A stretch of 64,000 nucleotides of DNA from UBA10649 sp965278945 (GTDB lineage Bacteria > Actinomycetota > Actinomycetes > S36-B12): NCBI GenBank assembly GCA_965278945.1, contig OZ257128.1, positions 186,001-250,000 on the forward strand. Reading direction: 5' to 3'. Within the stretch, counting starts at the first letter, position 1, and each line of letters starts with the position of its first letter. The notes beneath the pieces are model-generated. The model was not told the origin of the DNA, ran no database searches, and saw only the letters and a list, made by a program, of their open reading frames with translations. Of the stretch, positions 43,691 to 52,699 are shown one piece after another. Made by a program: the position numbers and the translations under genes.

Positions 43691-45333
43691 GCGCGGACCG
43701 CGAGTACGACGTTGTCGTCCTAGGCACCGGCGCCGCGGGACTCACCGCTGCCATCCGAGCGGCATTCGATGGCGCGTCGGTCGGCCTGTTCGAGAAGGAC
43801 GACCGCGTCGGCGGCACGACCGCGTGGTCGGGCGGTATGGCGTGGATTCCGAACAACCCGCATATGTCCGGGATCGGGGTCGAGGACAGCCGCGATCAGG
43901 CGCTCACCTACCTGGGCAGCCTGTCCCACGGGATGATGATCGACGAGCTGATCGAGTCCTTCGTCGACAACGGGCCCGACATGGTCAGCTGGCTGGAAGC
44001 CAACACCTGCTTTCGCTTCCAGGCGGTGCCCGGATTCCCGGACTACCATCCCGAGCACCCCGGAGGACTGCCCGGCGGTGGACGGGCACTCGAGTGCCCG
44101 CTGTTCTCCTACGACCTGCTCGGGGAGTGGCGCGATCGCGTGACGCGTGGCTACCAGATCTCCGGGGCCTACATGATGAGCGAGTCCTCCATGGCCCGCG
44201 ATCGTCCGAGCGGTGGCCCCAGCGTGGAGGAGCTCGCCAAGCGGGCCGAGACCGATGAGCGCGGAGCGGGACAGGCCCTCACCGGATACCTGCTTCGGGC
44301 ATGCCTTGATCTCGGCGTCGAGCCGCAGACCGGCTCGCGTGGCGTTCGGCTGGTGACAGGTGAGAACGGCGTCTCGGGTGTCGTCATCGAGACTAATGAC
44401 GGCGACACGTTCACCGCCGGTGCTCGTGGTGGCGTCATTCTCGCCACCGGCGGCTTCGAGTGGAACGAGGATCTGAAGAGGTCCTTCATCCGCGGACCAC
44501 TGACGCGAACCGTGTCCGTGCCCACGAACACGGGCGACGGTCTCGTGATGGCCATGCGGCTGGGTGCTGCGCTCGGCAACATGCGCGAGGCGTGGTGGGT
44601 TCCGACCATAGACGTCGACGTGCCCGGCTGGGGCACGGTGACCTGGCAGGTCAATGGCGAGCGCTCCCGACCGCACACGATCATGGTCAACAACTCGGGC
44701 AAGAGATTCACCGACGAGGCTGCCAACTACAACGCGATCGGCAGTGCGTTCCATGTCGTCGACGTCGCGAAGTTCGACTACGCCAACCACCCCGCGTGGA
44801 TGGTGTTCGACACGCACTACCTCACGAACTACGGCATCGCGCACCACAAGGACCCCGCAGCGGTGCCGCCGTGGGTCGTCTCCGCTCCCACGCTGGCCGC
44901 ACTCGCCGAGGCCATCGGCGTGCCCGCATCGGCGTTCGAGGCGACGGTCGACCGCTGGAATGCCAACGTCGACAAGGGCAGTGACCCCGATTTCGGCAGG
45001 GGAGTCAGCGTTCACGACCGGTTCTGGGGAGACGCGAGATTCGGCATGACGCCGCAGACGACGCTCGGCCCGATCGATACCGCCCCGTTCTACGCGGTCC
45101 GCGTCAACAGCGGCTGCCTGGGCACCAAGGGCGGACCGCTAACCGATGCCTACGCACGCGTCAAGAACGTCGACGGCGAGGTGATCGCGGGACTCTACGC
45201 GGCCGGCAACGTCATGTCGTCGGCGATGGGCATGACATACGGCGGGCATGGCGGAACTCTTGGCCCGGGCATGACATTCGGGTGGCTTGCCGGAGCCGAT
45301 GCGTCGGCTCGCGCGAAGGCCTACGCGGCGTAG
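43687..45333 (+). CDS. KstD-like FAD-dependent oxidoreductase
   Basis: The 548-residue protein begins 'EYDVVVLGTGAAGLTAAIRA' with 'GGTTAWSGGMAWIPNNPHM', 'GVILATGGFEWNEDLKRSFI' and 'GLYAAGNVMSSAMGMTYGGH'. This is the family of 3-ketosteroid delta-1-/delta-4-dehydrogenases and is paralogous to the 39538-41169 product. The last 13 bases overlap the convergent dehydrogenase gene. Confidence 0.87.
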   Translation: MSADREYDVVVLGTGAAGLTAAIRAAFDGASVGLFEKDDRVGGTTAWSGGMAWIPNNPHMSGIGVEDSRDQALTYLGSLSHGMMIDELIESFVDNGPDMVSWLEANTCFRFQAVPGFPDYHPEHPGGLPGGGRALECPLFSYDLLGEWRDRVTRGYQISGAYMMSESSMARDRPSGGPSVEELAKRAETDERGAGQALTGYLLRACLDLGVEPQTGSRGVRLVTGENGVSGVVIETNDGDTFTAGARGGVILATGGFEWNEDLKRSFIRGPLTRTVSVPTNTGDGLVMAMRLGAALGNMREAWWVPTIDVDVPGWGTVTWQVNGERSRPHTIMVNNSGKRFTDEAANYNAIGSAFHVVDVAKFDYANHPAWMVFDTHYLTNYGIAHHKDPAAVPPWVVSAPTLAALAEAIGVPASAFEATVDRWNANVDKGSDPDFGRGVSVHDRFWGDARFGMTPQTTLGPIDTAPFYAVRVNSGCLGTKGGPLTDAYARVKNVDGEVIAGLYAAGNVMSSAMGMTYGGHGGTLGPGMTFGWLAGADASARAKAYAA

Positions 45334-46169
45334 TCGTAGAAGCCGCGGCCCGACTTACGGCCGAGGAGTCCGGCTTCGACATGCCGCTTGAGAAGTGCCG
45401 GTGGCGCGAAGGCAGCATCAAGGTGCTCCGCGTACAGGCTCTGCGACACTAGGAGCATCGTGTCGAGTCCGATCATGTCGCACAGCACGAGCGGGCCCAT
45501 CGGCATTCCGCAGCCGGCGACCATGCCCTCGTCGATGTCCTCCTTGGAGGCAACCCCGTTCTGCAGTGATCGGATTGCGGAGAGCAGATAGGGCACGAGG
45601 ATCGCATTCACGACGAACCCAGAACGGTCGGCCGCCCTGATGGCCTTCTTGCCCAGCACCGACGTGCAGAACTCGTGAGCCGCATCGGCAACTGCGGGAT
45701 CGGTCACGAGGCACGCGACGACCTCGACGAGCGGCATGACAGGAACCGGGTTGAAGAAGTGCAGTCCAAGCACACGCTCGGGATGACTGCTTGCCGCGGC
45801 GATCTGCGCTACCGGAATCGAGGACGTGTTCGTGGCGATCAGCGCGTCGGGCTCTAGAACCTTGTCGAGTTGGTGCATGAGCGCGACCTTGTCCTCGACG
45901 GTCTCCCTGATCGCCTCGATCACGATCTGCCGATCCGCGAGCGCTGTCACATCGGTGCTGAAGGAGACGCGCGCCATGATCGCGTCGACTGGCTCCGTGA
46001 GCTTGCCGGACTTATCGGCCCTGCTCAGTGATGAGTGCATCCGCGATCGAGCGGCCTCAAGTGCGTCGGAGGAGACATCGACGACGACGACGGTGCAGCC
46101 TCCCCGCGCACCCACCTCGGCGATTCCCGAACCCATGACGCCAGAACCGACAACTCCTAGTCGATCCAT
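45321..46169 (-). CDS. 3-hydroxyacyl-CoA (3-hydroxybutyryl-CoA) dehydrogenase
   Basis: The 282-residue enzyme has the NAD motif GSGVMGSG at its N-terminus ('MDRLGVVGSGVMGSG'), 'ATNTSSIPVAQIAA', the catalytic His in 'GLHFFNPVPVMPLVE' and the C-terminal domain 'GFVVNAILVPYLLSAIR'. ATG at 46169 is chosen; the frame is open further upstream but this overlaps the MarR gene. It is one base after the MarR stop in an icmF-marR-hbd operon and fits oxidation of 3-hydroxyacyl-CoA (FadB2 type). Confidence 0.93.
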   Translation of the reverse strand: MDRLGVVGSGVMGSGIAEVGARGGCTVVVVDVSSDALEAARSRMHSSLSRADKSGKLTEPVDAIMARVSFSTDVTALADRQIVIEAIRETVEDKVALMHQLDKVLEPDALIATNTSSIPVAQIAAASSHPERVLGLHFFNPVPVMPLVEVVACLVTDPAVADAAHEFCTSVLGKKAIRAADRSGFVVNAILVPYLLSAIRSLQNGVASKEDIDEGMVAGCGMPMGPLVLCDMIGLDTMLLVSQSLYAEHLDAAFAPPALLKRHVEAGLLGRKSGRGFYDYAA

Positions 46170-46170
46170 G

Positions 46171-46677
46171 TCAGAAGTCACCGGCGTTCGCTCGCAAGGC
46201 CCGCAGGACGGTGTGCAGCTGGTTCGTCTGGTTCTCCGTGATACCGAGTTGCTCGAAGACCTGTCCGTTGAGAGCTGCGGTCGCTGCGATTGCCCGTGCA
46301 CGACCTGTCTCGGTGATTGAGGCCAGCACTGCACGTCGGTCGGTCGGGTGCGGCAGTCTCTCGACGAAGCCTTGGCTCTCGAGTCGGTCGACGGCGCTCG
46401 TGATGCTGGTGGGGTGAACCTGGAGTAGCGCACCCATGCGAGTCATCGGGAGCGATCCGTGCTTGGTGAACGACAGCAGCGTAAGAATCTCGAATCGCGC
46501 GAAAGTGAGGTCGAGGGGTCGCAGAACAGTGTCGATCCTCTGAAGGACGATCTGCTGAGCACGGACGATCGACGTGACTGCGGCCATTCCGTCTGCTGCT
46601 GCGCCCCAGCCGTGAGCTATCCACTGTCGACGAGCCTCGTCGATTGGGTCGCTGTCCAGCAGCCTGCCGATGGTCAC
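46171..46677 (-). CDS. MarR family transcriptional regulator
   Basis: The 168-residue winged-helix protein has 'IDTVLRPLDLTFARFEILTL', recognition region 'MGALLQVHPTSITSAVDRLE' and wing 'GFVERLPHPTDRRAVLASIT'. GTG at 46677 has GGAGGAG upstream, between it and the icmF stop. It sits inside the operon and probably controls icmF in response to a CoA ester or substrate acid. A candidate target is the dyad at 49980-49993. Confidence 0.9.
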   Translation of the reverse strand: MTIGRLLDSDPIDEARRQWIAHGWGAAADGMAAVTSIVRAQQIVLQRIDTVLRPLDLTFARFEILTLLSFTKHGSLPMTRMGALLQVHPTSITSAVDRLESQGFVERLPHPTDRRAVLASITETGRARAIAATAALNGQVFEQLGITENQTNQLHTVLRALRANAGDF

Positions 46678-46712
46678 GACGCTCTCCTCCCGTTGACATA
46701 CCGCGACGGCCA

Positions 46713-49700
46713 TCACACATTCCGCCTGTACTGACCGCCCACCTCGAAGAACGCTGAGGTGATCTGCCCGAGCGAGCATACGCGAACGGCGTCCATCAGG
46801 ACCGAGAATGTGTTGCCTCCCGATGATGCGACGTCCTTCAACCTCGCCAGCACCAGTTCGGACTCGTCCGCATGCGCGGCCTGGAAGGCGCGAACCCGCT
46901 CGACCTGGAGGCGCTTCTCCTCCTCGCTGGCCCGGGCCAGTTCCACGACCTGCACCTCGCCGGTGCTGTCGGTGTTGAGGAAGGTATTGACGCCGATGAT
47001 GGGCAGCGAACCGTCGTGCTTGCGGTGCTCGTAGAGCATCGACTCGTCCTGGATCCTGCCGCGCTGGTAGCCGGTCTCCATAGCGCCAAGGACTCCACCG
47101 CGATCGGAGATGCGATCGAACTCGATGAGGATCGCCTCCTCCACGAGGTCGGTGAGCTCGTCGACGATGTACGACCCCTGCAGCGGGTTCTCGTTCTTCG
47201 ACAGCCCCCACTCCTGATCGATGATCATCTGGATTGCCAGAGCCCGGCGGACCGACTGAGCGCTCGGGGTCGTGACGGCCTCGTCGAACGCGTTCGTGTG
47301 CAGCGAGTTGCAGTTGTCGTTGATCGCACACAGGGCCTGCAGCGTCGTACGGATGTCGTTGAAGTCCATCTCCTGCGCGTGAAGCGAGCGCCCCGAGGTC
47401 TGCACGTGGTACTTCAGCTTCTGGCTGCGATCGTCGGCACCGTAGAGATCACGCATCGCGATCGCCCAGATGCGCCGAGCCACCCGGCCCAGCACCGTGT
47501 ACTCGGCATCGATGCCGTTGGAGAAGAAGAAGGAGAAGCTCGGTGCGAACTCGTCGACCTTCATCCCGCGCGCAAGGTAGGCCTCGACGTAGGTGAACGC
47601 GTTGGCAAGGGTGAACGCGAGCTGCGACAGGGGGTTGGCCCCGGCCTCGGCAATGTGGTAGCCGGAGATCGAGACCGAGTAGAAGTTGCGGACGCGGTTG
47701 TCGATGAACCACTGCTGCACGTCGCCCATGCAGCGCAACGCGAACTCGGTGGAGAAGATGCAGGTGTTCTGGCCCTGATCCTCCTTGAGGATGTCGGCCT
47801 GCACCGTGCCGCGCACGTTGGCCAGGACCCACGCGCGGATCTCCGCGGCCTCGTCCGCCGTGGGCTCACGGCCTTCGGCCTCGGTGAAGGCGTCGATGCG
47901 CTGGTCGATCGCCGTGTTCATGAACATGGCCAAGATCGTGGGCGCCGGACCGTTGATCGTCATCGACACCGACGTCTTCGGATCGCACAGGTCGAATCCG
48001 GAGTAGAGGACCTTCATGTCGTCGAGGGTCGCGATCGAGACGCCGGACGTGCCGACCTTGCCGTAGACGTCGGGCTCCTCGTTCGGGTCGCGCCCGTAGA
48101 GCGTCACCGAGTCGAAGGCGGTGGACAGGCGGTTCGCGGGCTGCCCGGCGGCGAGCAGGTGGAAGCGTCGATTCGTGCGGAATGGATCGCCTTCGCCGGC
48201 GAACATGCGAGCGGGCGCTTCACCCTCGCGCTTGAAGGCAAAGACGCCGGACGTAAAGGGGAAACTGCCGGGGAGGTTCTCCTCGCGCAGGTAGCGCACG
48301 AGATCGCCGTCGTCCTCGGTGCGCGGCAGAGCCACCCGGGGAATGCGTGAGCCGGAGAGCGTCTCGCGCCACAGCGCGGTGTGCAGTTCCTGTTCCCGCA
48401 CCTTGACGACGAGTTCCTCGGCCTTGTACTTCTCGCGGACCGCGGGCCACGCAGCCAGTTCTTCGGCGATGTCGGGTCGCAGGAGCTCCTGCTCCCGCTC
48501 GAGGAGAGCCCGGACATCCGCACTGTCGGAACCAGTCTCGGCCAGCATCGTCGCCGCGGTGCTCAGGTGCTGTGCGGTGCGCGCAACGCGCGTCTGCTCA
48601 GCCGTGACGCCGTGATAGTCGCGAACTGTCTGGGAGATCTCGGCGAGATAGCGCGCTCGGGCGGGCGGCACCACCGTGGTGAGCCCGGTTGGCTCCTTGC
48701 CCTCGAGCTTGGCCAGCACGCCGGGACTCATGACCAGTCCGCGTTCGACCAGCAGTTCGGAGAGGAATTGATACAGGTGGGTCACGCCGTCGTCGGCGAA
48801 GCGGGCCGCCGACGTGCCGAAGACCGGCATGTCCTCCCACGAGACGCCGAATGCCTGGCGGTTGCGGACCAGCTGCCTGGCAACATCGCGGCGCGCATCC
48901 TCGGCGCCGCGACGCTCGAACTTGTTGATGGCAACCGCGTCGGCGAAGTCGAGCATGTCGATCTTCTCCAGCTGCGACGCGGCACCGAACTCCGGCGTCA
49001 TGACGTAAAGCGATGCATCGACGAACGGGACGATGCCCGCATCGCCCTGTCCGATGCCCGGCGTCTCGACGATGACAAGATCGTGGGTGGCCTTGCACAG
49101 CGCGATGATGTCCGCGAGATGCTCGGGGATCTCCGACCCTGCTCGTCGAGTGGCCAATGAGCGGAAGAAGACCGAGCCGAGGTCGACCGCGTTCATGCGG
49201 ATTCGATCTCCGAGTAGCGCGCCGCCGCCCTTGCTTCGCGTGGGATCGATCGCGATGACTGCGATCTTCAGCTTGCCCTCTTGATCGCTGCGGAATCGGC
49301 GGAGCAGCTCGTCAGTGAGTGTCGACTTTCCGGACCCGCCTGTGCCGGTGATCCCGAGAACCGTGGTCGAACCGCGCTGCGCGGCTGCGTGGATCTGGTC
49401 CAGCCAGCCCTCGGGAGCGCGTCCCTGCTCAAGCAGCGTCACCGCGCGGGCGAGGTCGGCATCGCTTCCAGCCATGACCGACTCGAGTTTGGGAACCTCG
49501 TCTAGGGCGAAATCGCACTCCTCGACCATCGACGCGATCATCCCGACCAGGCCCATGCGCTGGCCGTCCTCGGGGGAGAAGATGCGGACTCGTCGCTCCG
49601 CGAGGAATGCGATCTCGTCAGGAACGATCACCCCGCCGCCGCCGCCGTAGATCCGAATGTGAGTGGCGCCCGCCGCATCCAGGAGCTCTCGCAGGTAGGC

Positions 49701-49949
49701 GAAGTACTCGACGTGGCCACCTTGGTACGAGGAGATGGCGATGCCCTGCACGTCCTCCTGGATGGCCGCGCGAAGAACCTGCTCGACGCTGCGGTCGTGG
49801 CCCAGGTGGATGACCTCGCAGCCCTGCGCCTGCAGGATGCGGCGCATGATGTTGATCGAGGCATCGTGCCCGTCGAAGAGACTCGCCGCGGTTACCAGTC
49901 GGACCGGGTTGCTAGGCCCATGGCTGCTCTGCGGGGAAGACTGGACCAC
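46713..49949 (-). CDS. icmF: Fused isobutyryl-CoA mutase (IcmF), B12-dependent
   Basis: The 1078-residue protein fuses three parts: a cobalamin-binding domain (about 15-140) with the cobalt-ligating His28 in 'DGHDAS' and 'SSYQGGH'; a MeaB-like G-protein chaperone (about 175-420) with GTGGSGKST (202-210); and a (beta/alpha)8 acyl-CoA mutase domain (about 550-1078) with 'SISGYHIAEAGANP' and 'HVQTSGRSLHAQE'. It interconverts isobutyryl-CoA and n-butyryl-CoA, or a related branched pair. 'PFTSGVF' has Phe where I recall isobutyryl-type enzymes have Phe and pivalyl-CoA mutase Leu. GTG start with GAGGAG upstream. Confidence 0.94.
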   Translation of the reverse strand: MVQSSPQSSHGPSNPVRLVTAASLFDGHDASINIMRRILQAQGCEVIHLGHDRSVEQVLRAAIQEDVQGIAISSYQGGHVEYFAYLRELLDAAGATHIRIYGGGGGVIVPDEIAFLAERRVRIFSPEDGQRMGLVGMIASMVEECDFALDEVPKLESVMAGSDADLARAVTLLEQGRAPEGWLDQIHAAAQRGSTTVLGITGTGGSGKSTLTDELLRRFRSDQEGKLKIAVIAIDPTRSKGGGALLGDRIRMNAVDLGSVFFRSLATRRAGSEIPEHLADIIALCKATHDLVIVETPGIGQGDAGIVPFVDASLYVMTPEFGAASQLEKIDMLDFADAVAINKFERRGAEDARRDVARQLVRNRQAFGVSWEDMPVFGTSAARFADDGVTHLYQFLSELLVERGLVMSPGVLAKLEGKEPTGLTTVVPPARARYLAEISQTVRDYHGVTAEQTRVARTAQHLSTAATMLAETGSDSADVRALLEREQELLRPDIAEELAAWPAVREKYKAEELVVKVREQELHTALWRETLSGSRIPRVALPRTEDDGDLVRYLREENLPGSFPFTSGVFAFKREGEAPARMFAGEGDPFRTNRRFHLLAAGQPANRLSTAFDSVTLYGRDPNEEPDVYGKVGTSGVSIATLDDMKVLYSGFDLCDPKTSVSMTINGPAPTILAMFMNTAIDQRIDAFTEAEGREPTADEAAEIRAWVLANVRGTVQADILKEDQGQNTCIFSTEFALRCMGDVQQWFIDNRVRNFYSVSISGYHIAEAGANPLSQLAFTLANAFTYVEAYLARGMKVDEFAPSFSFFFSNGIDAEYTVLGRVARRIWAIAMRDLYGADDRSQKLKYHVQTSGRSLHAQEMDFNDIRTTLQALCAINDNCNSLHTNAFDEAVTTPSAQSVRRALAIQMIIDQEWGLSKNENPLQGSYIVDELTDLVEEAILIEFDRISDRGGVLGAMETGYQRGRIQDESMLYEHRKHDGSLPIIGVNTFLNTDSTGEVQVVELARASEEEKRLQVERVRAFQAAHADESELVLARLKDVASSGGNTFSVLMDAVRVCSLGQITSAFFEVGGQYRRNV

Positions 49950-49979
49950 TGAGCGCTCCTCGACCCTTGCTGGATGACA

Positions 49980-49993
49980 GATATTAGGATATC
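49980..49993 (-). promoter_or_regulatory. Dyad in the icmF promoter
   Basis: GATAT-TAGG-ATATC (49980-49993) is a perfect 5-bp-arm dyad in an AT-rich patch 31-44 bases upstream of icmF. On the icmF strand it contains TAATAT, a possible -10 element, so a bound repressor would block the promoter. Confidence 0.5.
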
Positions 49994-50043
49994 AAAGTTC
50001 TTTTACGCAGGGAAGGTTTCGACGAGCTGGGCGGGACCGGCGG

Positions 50044-50643
50044 TCAGCCGAGAAGTGACTCGGCCAGCTGGCCGGCAGTGGCCCGGAATCTGACCGGACC
50101 GAGCGTGCGATAGCTCGCATCGAGCTGGAGGCGGGACCGGCACACGATCTCGAGCAAGGTGATCAGGCCGAGTCCGGCGATCGCGACTCGTACGCGATCG
50201 CGGGCCGGGTCGATCTCACGAAGGATGCGGGCCGCACGCCTGGCCAGGTCATTTCGGGTCTTCCGGCGCACTGCCTCGCACGAGCTGGTCGCGCCAACCG
50301 AGGTCACGAAGTACACGCGCGCCGGGCGCTCGTGCTCCTCGACCCACGTCAGGACGGCGTCGACGCAGCCGGCGACGTCGTCATCTGAGGAGATATCGGC
50401 CAGGGCGGCCTGCACGCCCTCGCTCCACTCGGCCGCGAAGTCGGCGACGATCTCGTCGAGGATCTCGTCCTTTGACGCGAAGTGGTAGTAGTAGGCGGCC
50501 GGCGTCATGCCGCAGTGCGCCGCGATATCCGAGACGGCGATCTCGTCCGGGGGCTGCACGGACAGCAGGTCGATGGCCGCCTCGAGAATCTCATGCCGGC
50601 GAGATGGCCGGTTCGCGGGACGAGTGGAGCGCGACTTTGACAT
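50044..50643 (-). CDS. TetR family transcriptional regulator
   Basis: The 199-residue protein has the helix-turn-helix at about 14-60 ('SRRHEILEAAIDLLSVQPPD', 'AHCGMTPAAYYYHFASKDEI') and a variable ligand-binding C-terminus. It is divergent from a second TetR gene, 84 bases away. It may control the acyl-CoA dehydrogenase/ligase block to its right or icmF to its left; the frame is open further upstream but ATG 50643 gives the normal N-terminus. Confidence 0.9.
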   Translation of the reverse strand: MSKSRSTRPANRPSRRHEILEAAIDLLSVQPPDEIAVSDIAAHCGMTPAAYYYHFASKDEILDEIVADFAAEWSEGVQAALADISSDDDVAGCVDAVLTWVEEHERPARVYFVTSVGATSSCEAVRRKTRNDLARRAARILREIDPARDRVRVAIAGLGLITLLEIVCRSRLQLDASYRTLGPVRFRATAGQLAESLLG

Positions 50644-50727
50644 GGTCCGGGCATCCTTCCACAAGGAAGCCCTCATCAGGGGTGAGAGGATGTACCAGCG
50701 AAGAGCCATGGCTATTGAGGGGGCGCA
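50644..50727. promoter_or_regulatory. Divergent promoter region between two TetR genes
   Basis: It contains nested dyads: CATCCT (50651-50656) with AGGATG (50687-50692), and inside them CTTCC-ACAA-GGAAG. Such a layout fits autoregulated TetR operators. Confidence 0.35.
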
Positions 50728-51396
50728 GTGGTCGACGAGTCGGGAACCGCGTACTCCGGTGGCACCGGTCGTCCCGCACACCGTCCCTCCCGCCGCAGCG
50801 AGATCGTCTACGCGGCAACGAACGTCTTCTCGCGCCTGACCTACGCCGAGGCCACGGTCGAGGACATCGCCAGCGAGTGTGGAGTCGCGCCAACCGCGGT
50901 CTACTACCACTTTGGCGGCAAGGAGGAGCTGTTCGACCAGGCCTTCGAGTCGTGCCTGCAGGGGTTCAGCGCCATAATCGACAGCGTGCGCGCGAGCGTC
51001 GACGAGCTCAACGAGATCGCCCTTCGCGAGGTGATCTACGCGGGCTGGGCCTGGTGGCGGACCCATCCGGTCGAGGCACGCTTCCTCACCCTCCATCTCA
51101 ACGGTGCGACCCCGCACTCGCGTCGCCTGTACGAGGCGTGGCAGGAAAGGCACGCCCAGCGGGCATTCGACTACCTGCCCGAGGACGAGCGCCCGCCCCG
51201 TAGTTCGAGGAAGGCGCGTGAGCAATACGCAGTGCGTCTGCTCGGCTTTCACTTCCTGGGCGCGCTGCTCCCGATCTCCCAGAGTGCCTGGCTGGATGGA
51301 TCGCTCAGCAGGCTGCCCGTGGCGAAGGTCGAAGCAGCCTTGGCCGACATCCTCATGCCCATCATGATGGGAGAGTCACAGCTCGATCCCGCTTGA
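50728..51396 (+). CDS. TetR family transcriptional regulator
   Basis: The 222-residue protein has a helix-turn-helix at about 22-66 ('RRSEIVYAATNVFSRLTYAE', 'SECGVAPTAVYYHFGGKEEL') and a distinct ligand domain. GTG at 50728 follows GAGGGGG. Its 3' end overlaps the convergent acyl-CoA dehydrogenase gene by 35 bases, and the pair may be co-regulated. Confidence 0.9.
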   Translation: MVDESGTAYSGGTGRPAHRPSRRSEIVYAATNVFSRLTYAEATVEDIASECGVAPTAVYYHFGGKEELFDQAFESCLQGFSAIIDSVRASVDELNEIALREVIYAGWAWWRTHPVEARFLTLHLNGATPHSRRLYEAWQERHAQRAFDYLPEDERPPRSSRKAREQYAVRLLGFHFLGALLPISQSAWLDGSLSRLPVAKVEAALADILMPIMMGESQLDPA

Positions 51397-52579
51397 TCTC
51401 GTAGCGCGCGATCGAGCGCAAGTGCACCTCGTCCGGCCCGTCGAAGATCCGCAGCGCACGCTGCCAGCCGTACATCCGGGCCAACGGAACATCGTCACTG
51501 ATGCCCAGCCCGCCGTGCACCTGAATGGCCCGGTCGATCACGTTGCAGGCGACTCGGGGTGCGATGACCTTGATCGCGGCGATCTCGGTGCGCGCGTACT
51601 TCGCACCGCCCTTGTCGATCATCCACGCCGCCTTCATGGTTAGCAGCCTGGCCTGCTCGATCTCGATCCTCGATTCGGCGATGCTCTGCTGGATCGTGCC
51701 CTGATCGGAGAGCGGCCCGCCGAACGCGATCCGGCTCTTGGCGCGCTCCACCATCATCTGCAGCGCCCTTTCTGCCGCGCCGATCGACCGCATGCAGTGG
51801 TGGATGCGACCGGGTCCCAGGCGGGCCTGGGCGATCGAGAATCCGTCCCCCTCCGCGCCGAGCACGTTCGCCACGGGCACCCGTACATCGGTGAGGGTTA
51901 TCCACGCGTGGCCGTGCTGATCCTGCCGGCCGAACACCGTCAAGGATCGCTGGACGTCGACTCCCGGGGTATCGATGGGGACGAGGACCATCGACTGGCT
52001 GCGGTGAGTGGGGCCGTCGGGGTCGGACTTGCCCATGACGATGAGGAGCTTGCATCGAGGATCGCTGGCGCCGGTGATGTACCACTTGACGCCGTTGATG
52101 ACCCATTCGTCGCCGTCTCGAACGATCGAGCACTCGATGTTGGTGGCATCGCTGCTGGCGACCTGCGGCTCGGTCATCGCGAATGCGGACCTGATCGTGC
52201 CGTCCAGCAGGGGTTCAAGCCACGTCGCCTTCTGCTCGGGAGTGCCGAACATGTGGAGGATCTCCATGTTCCCCGTGTCGGGCGCCTGGCAGTTCATCGC
52301 CTCGGGGAGGATGTCGACGCTCCAGCCGGAGATCTCGGCAAGCGGGGCGTACTCAAGGTTGGACAGGCCGCCGACGTCGGGAAGGAAGAGGTTCCAGAAG
52401 CCCAGCTCGCGGGCCTCCTTCTTCAACCTCTCGATGACCGGCGGCACCGTGTGATCGTCGACCCCGGCGTGCGCACGGTAGGCGTCGTACTCCGCCTCCG
52501 CGGGAAGCACCCGAGTGTTCAGGAAGTCCCACAGTCGGGCGGACATCTCGTCGACTCTGGCGCTGGGCTCGAAGTCCAT
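51362..52579 (-). CDS. Acyl-CoA dehydrogenase
   Basis: The 405-residue flavoenzyme has an N-terminal helical domain, 'SAFAMTEPQVASSDATNIEC' (FAD/substrate site), 'WYITGASDPRCKLLIVMG' and the C-terminal 'QVHGGLGISDDVPLARMYGW' and 'RIFDGPDEVH'. ATG at 52579 has CGGAG upstream; an earlier GTG at 52615 lacks a ribosome site. The sequence resembles the FadE/ACAD11-like group, which acts on long or bulky acyl-CoAs. It is divergent from the acyl-CoA ligase gene, so the first two beta-oxidation steps are adjacent. Confidence 0.93.
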   Translation of the reverse strand: MDFEPSARVDEMSARLWDFLNTRVLPAEAEYDAYRAHAGVDDHTVPPVIERLKKEARELGFWNLFLPDVGGLSNLEYAPLAEISGWSVDILPEAMNCQAPDTGNMEILHMFGTPEQKATWLEPLLDGTIRSAFAMTEPQVASSDATNIECSIVRDGDEWVINGVKWYITGASDPRCKLLIVMGKSDPDGPTHRSQSMVLVPIDTPGVDVQRSLTVFGRQDQHGHAWITLTDVRVPVANVLGAEGDGFSIAQARLGPGRIHHCMRSIGAAERALQMMVERAKSRIAFGGPLSDQGTIQQSIAESRIEIEQARLLTMKAAWMIDKGGAKYARTEIAAIKVIAPRVACNVIDRAIQVHGGLGISDDVPLARMYGWQRALRIFDGPDEVHLRSIARYEIKRDRAVTLPS

Positions 52580-52699
52580 AAACAACCGCTCCGTTTCGTG
52601 GGTTTCTTGACTCACACTTTAGTAACAGGAGTATCCTCCCCGTGTGCCGATCGGGACGAAACTATCGGCCACCGACCTGAACCCGACCGCGAGGACCCC
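52580..52699. promoter_or_regulatory. Divergent promoter region, acyl-CoA dehydrogenase | acyl-CoA ligase
   Basis: It contains TTTAGTAACAGGAG near 52618. The word TAGTAAC recurs in the divergent promoter at 58431-58547, suggesting a shared regulator or promoter element. Confidence 0.35.

Noticed and set aside
37650..45333. Naming the flavoproteins kstD
   Set aside because: Family resemblance only; no steroid ring-cleavage genes are present and the substrates are unknown.
46872..48350. 492-codon open frame antisense to icmF
   Set aside because: icmF is certain over this stretch; the antisense product has biased composition and no recognisable domain.
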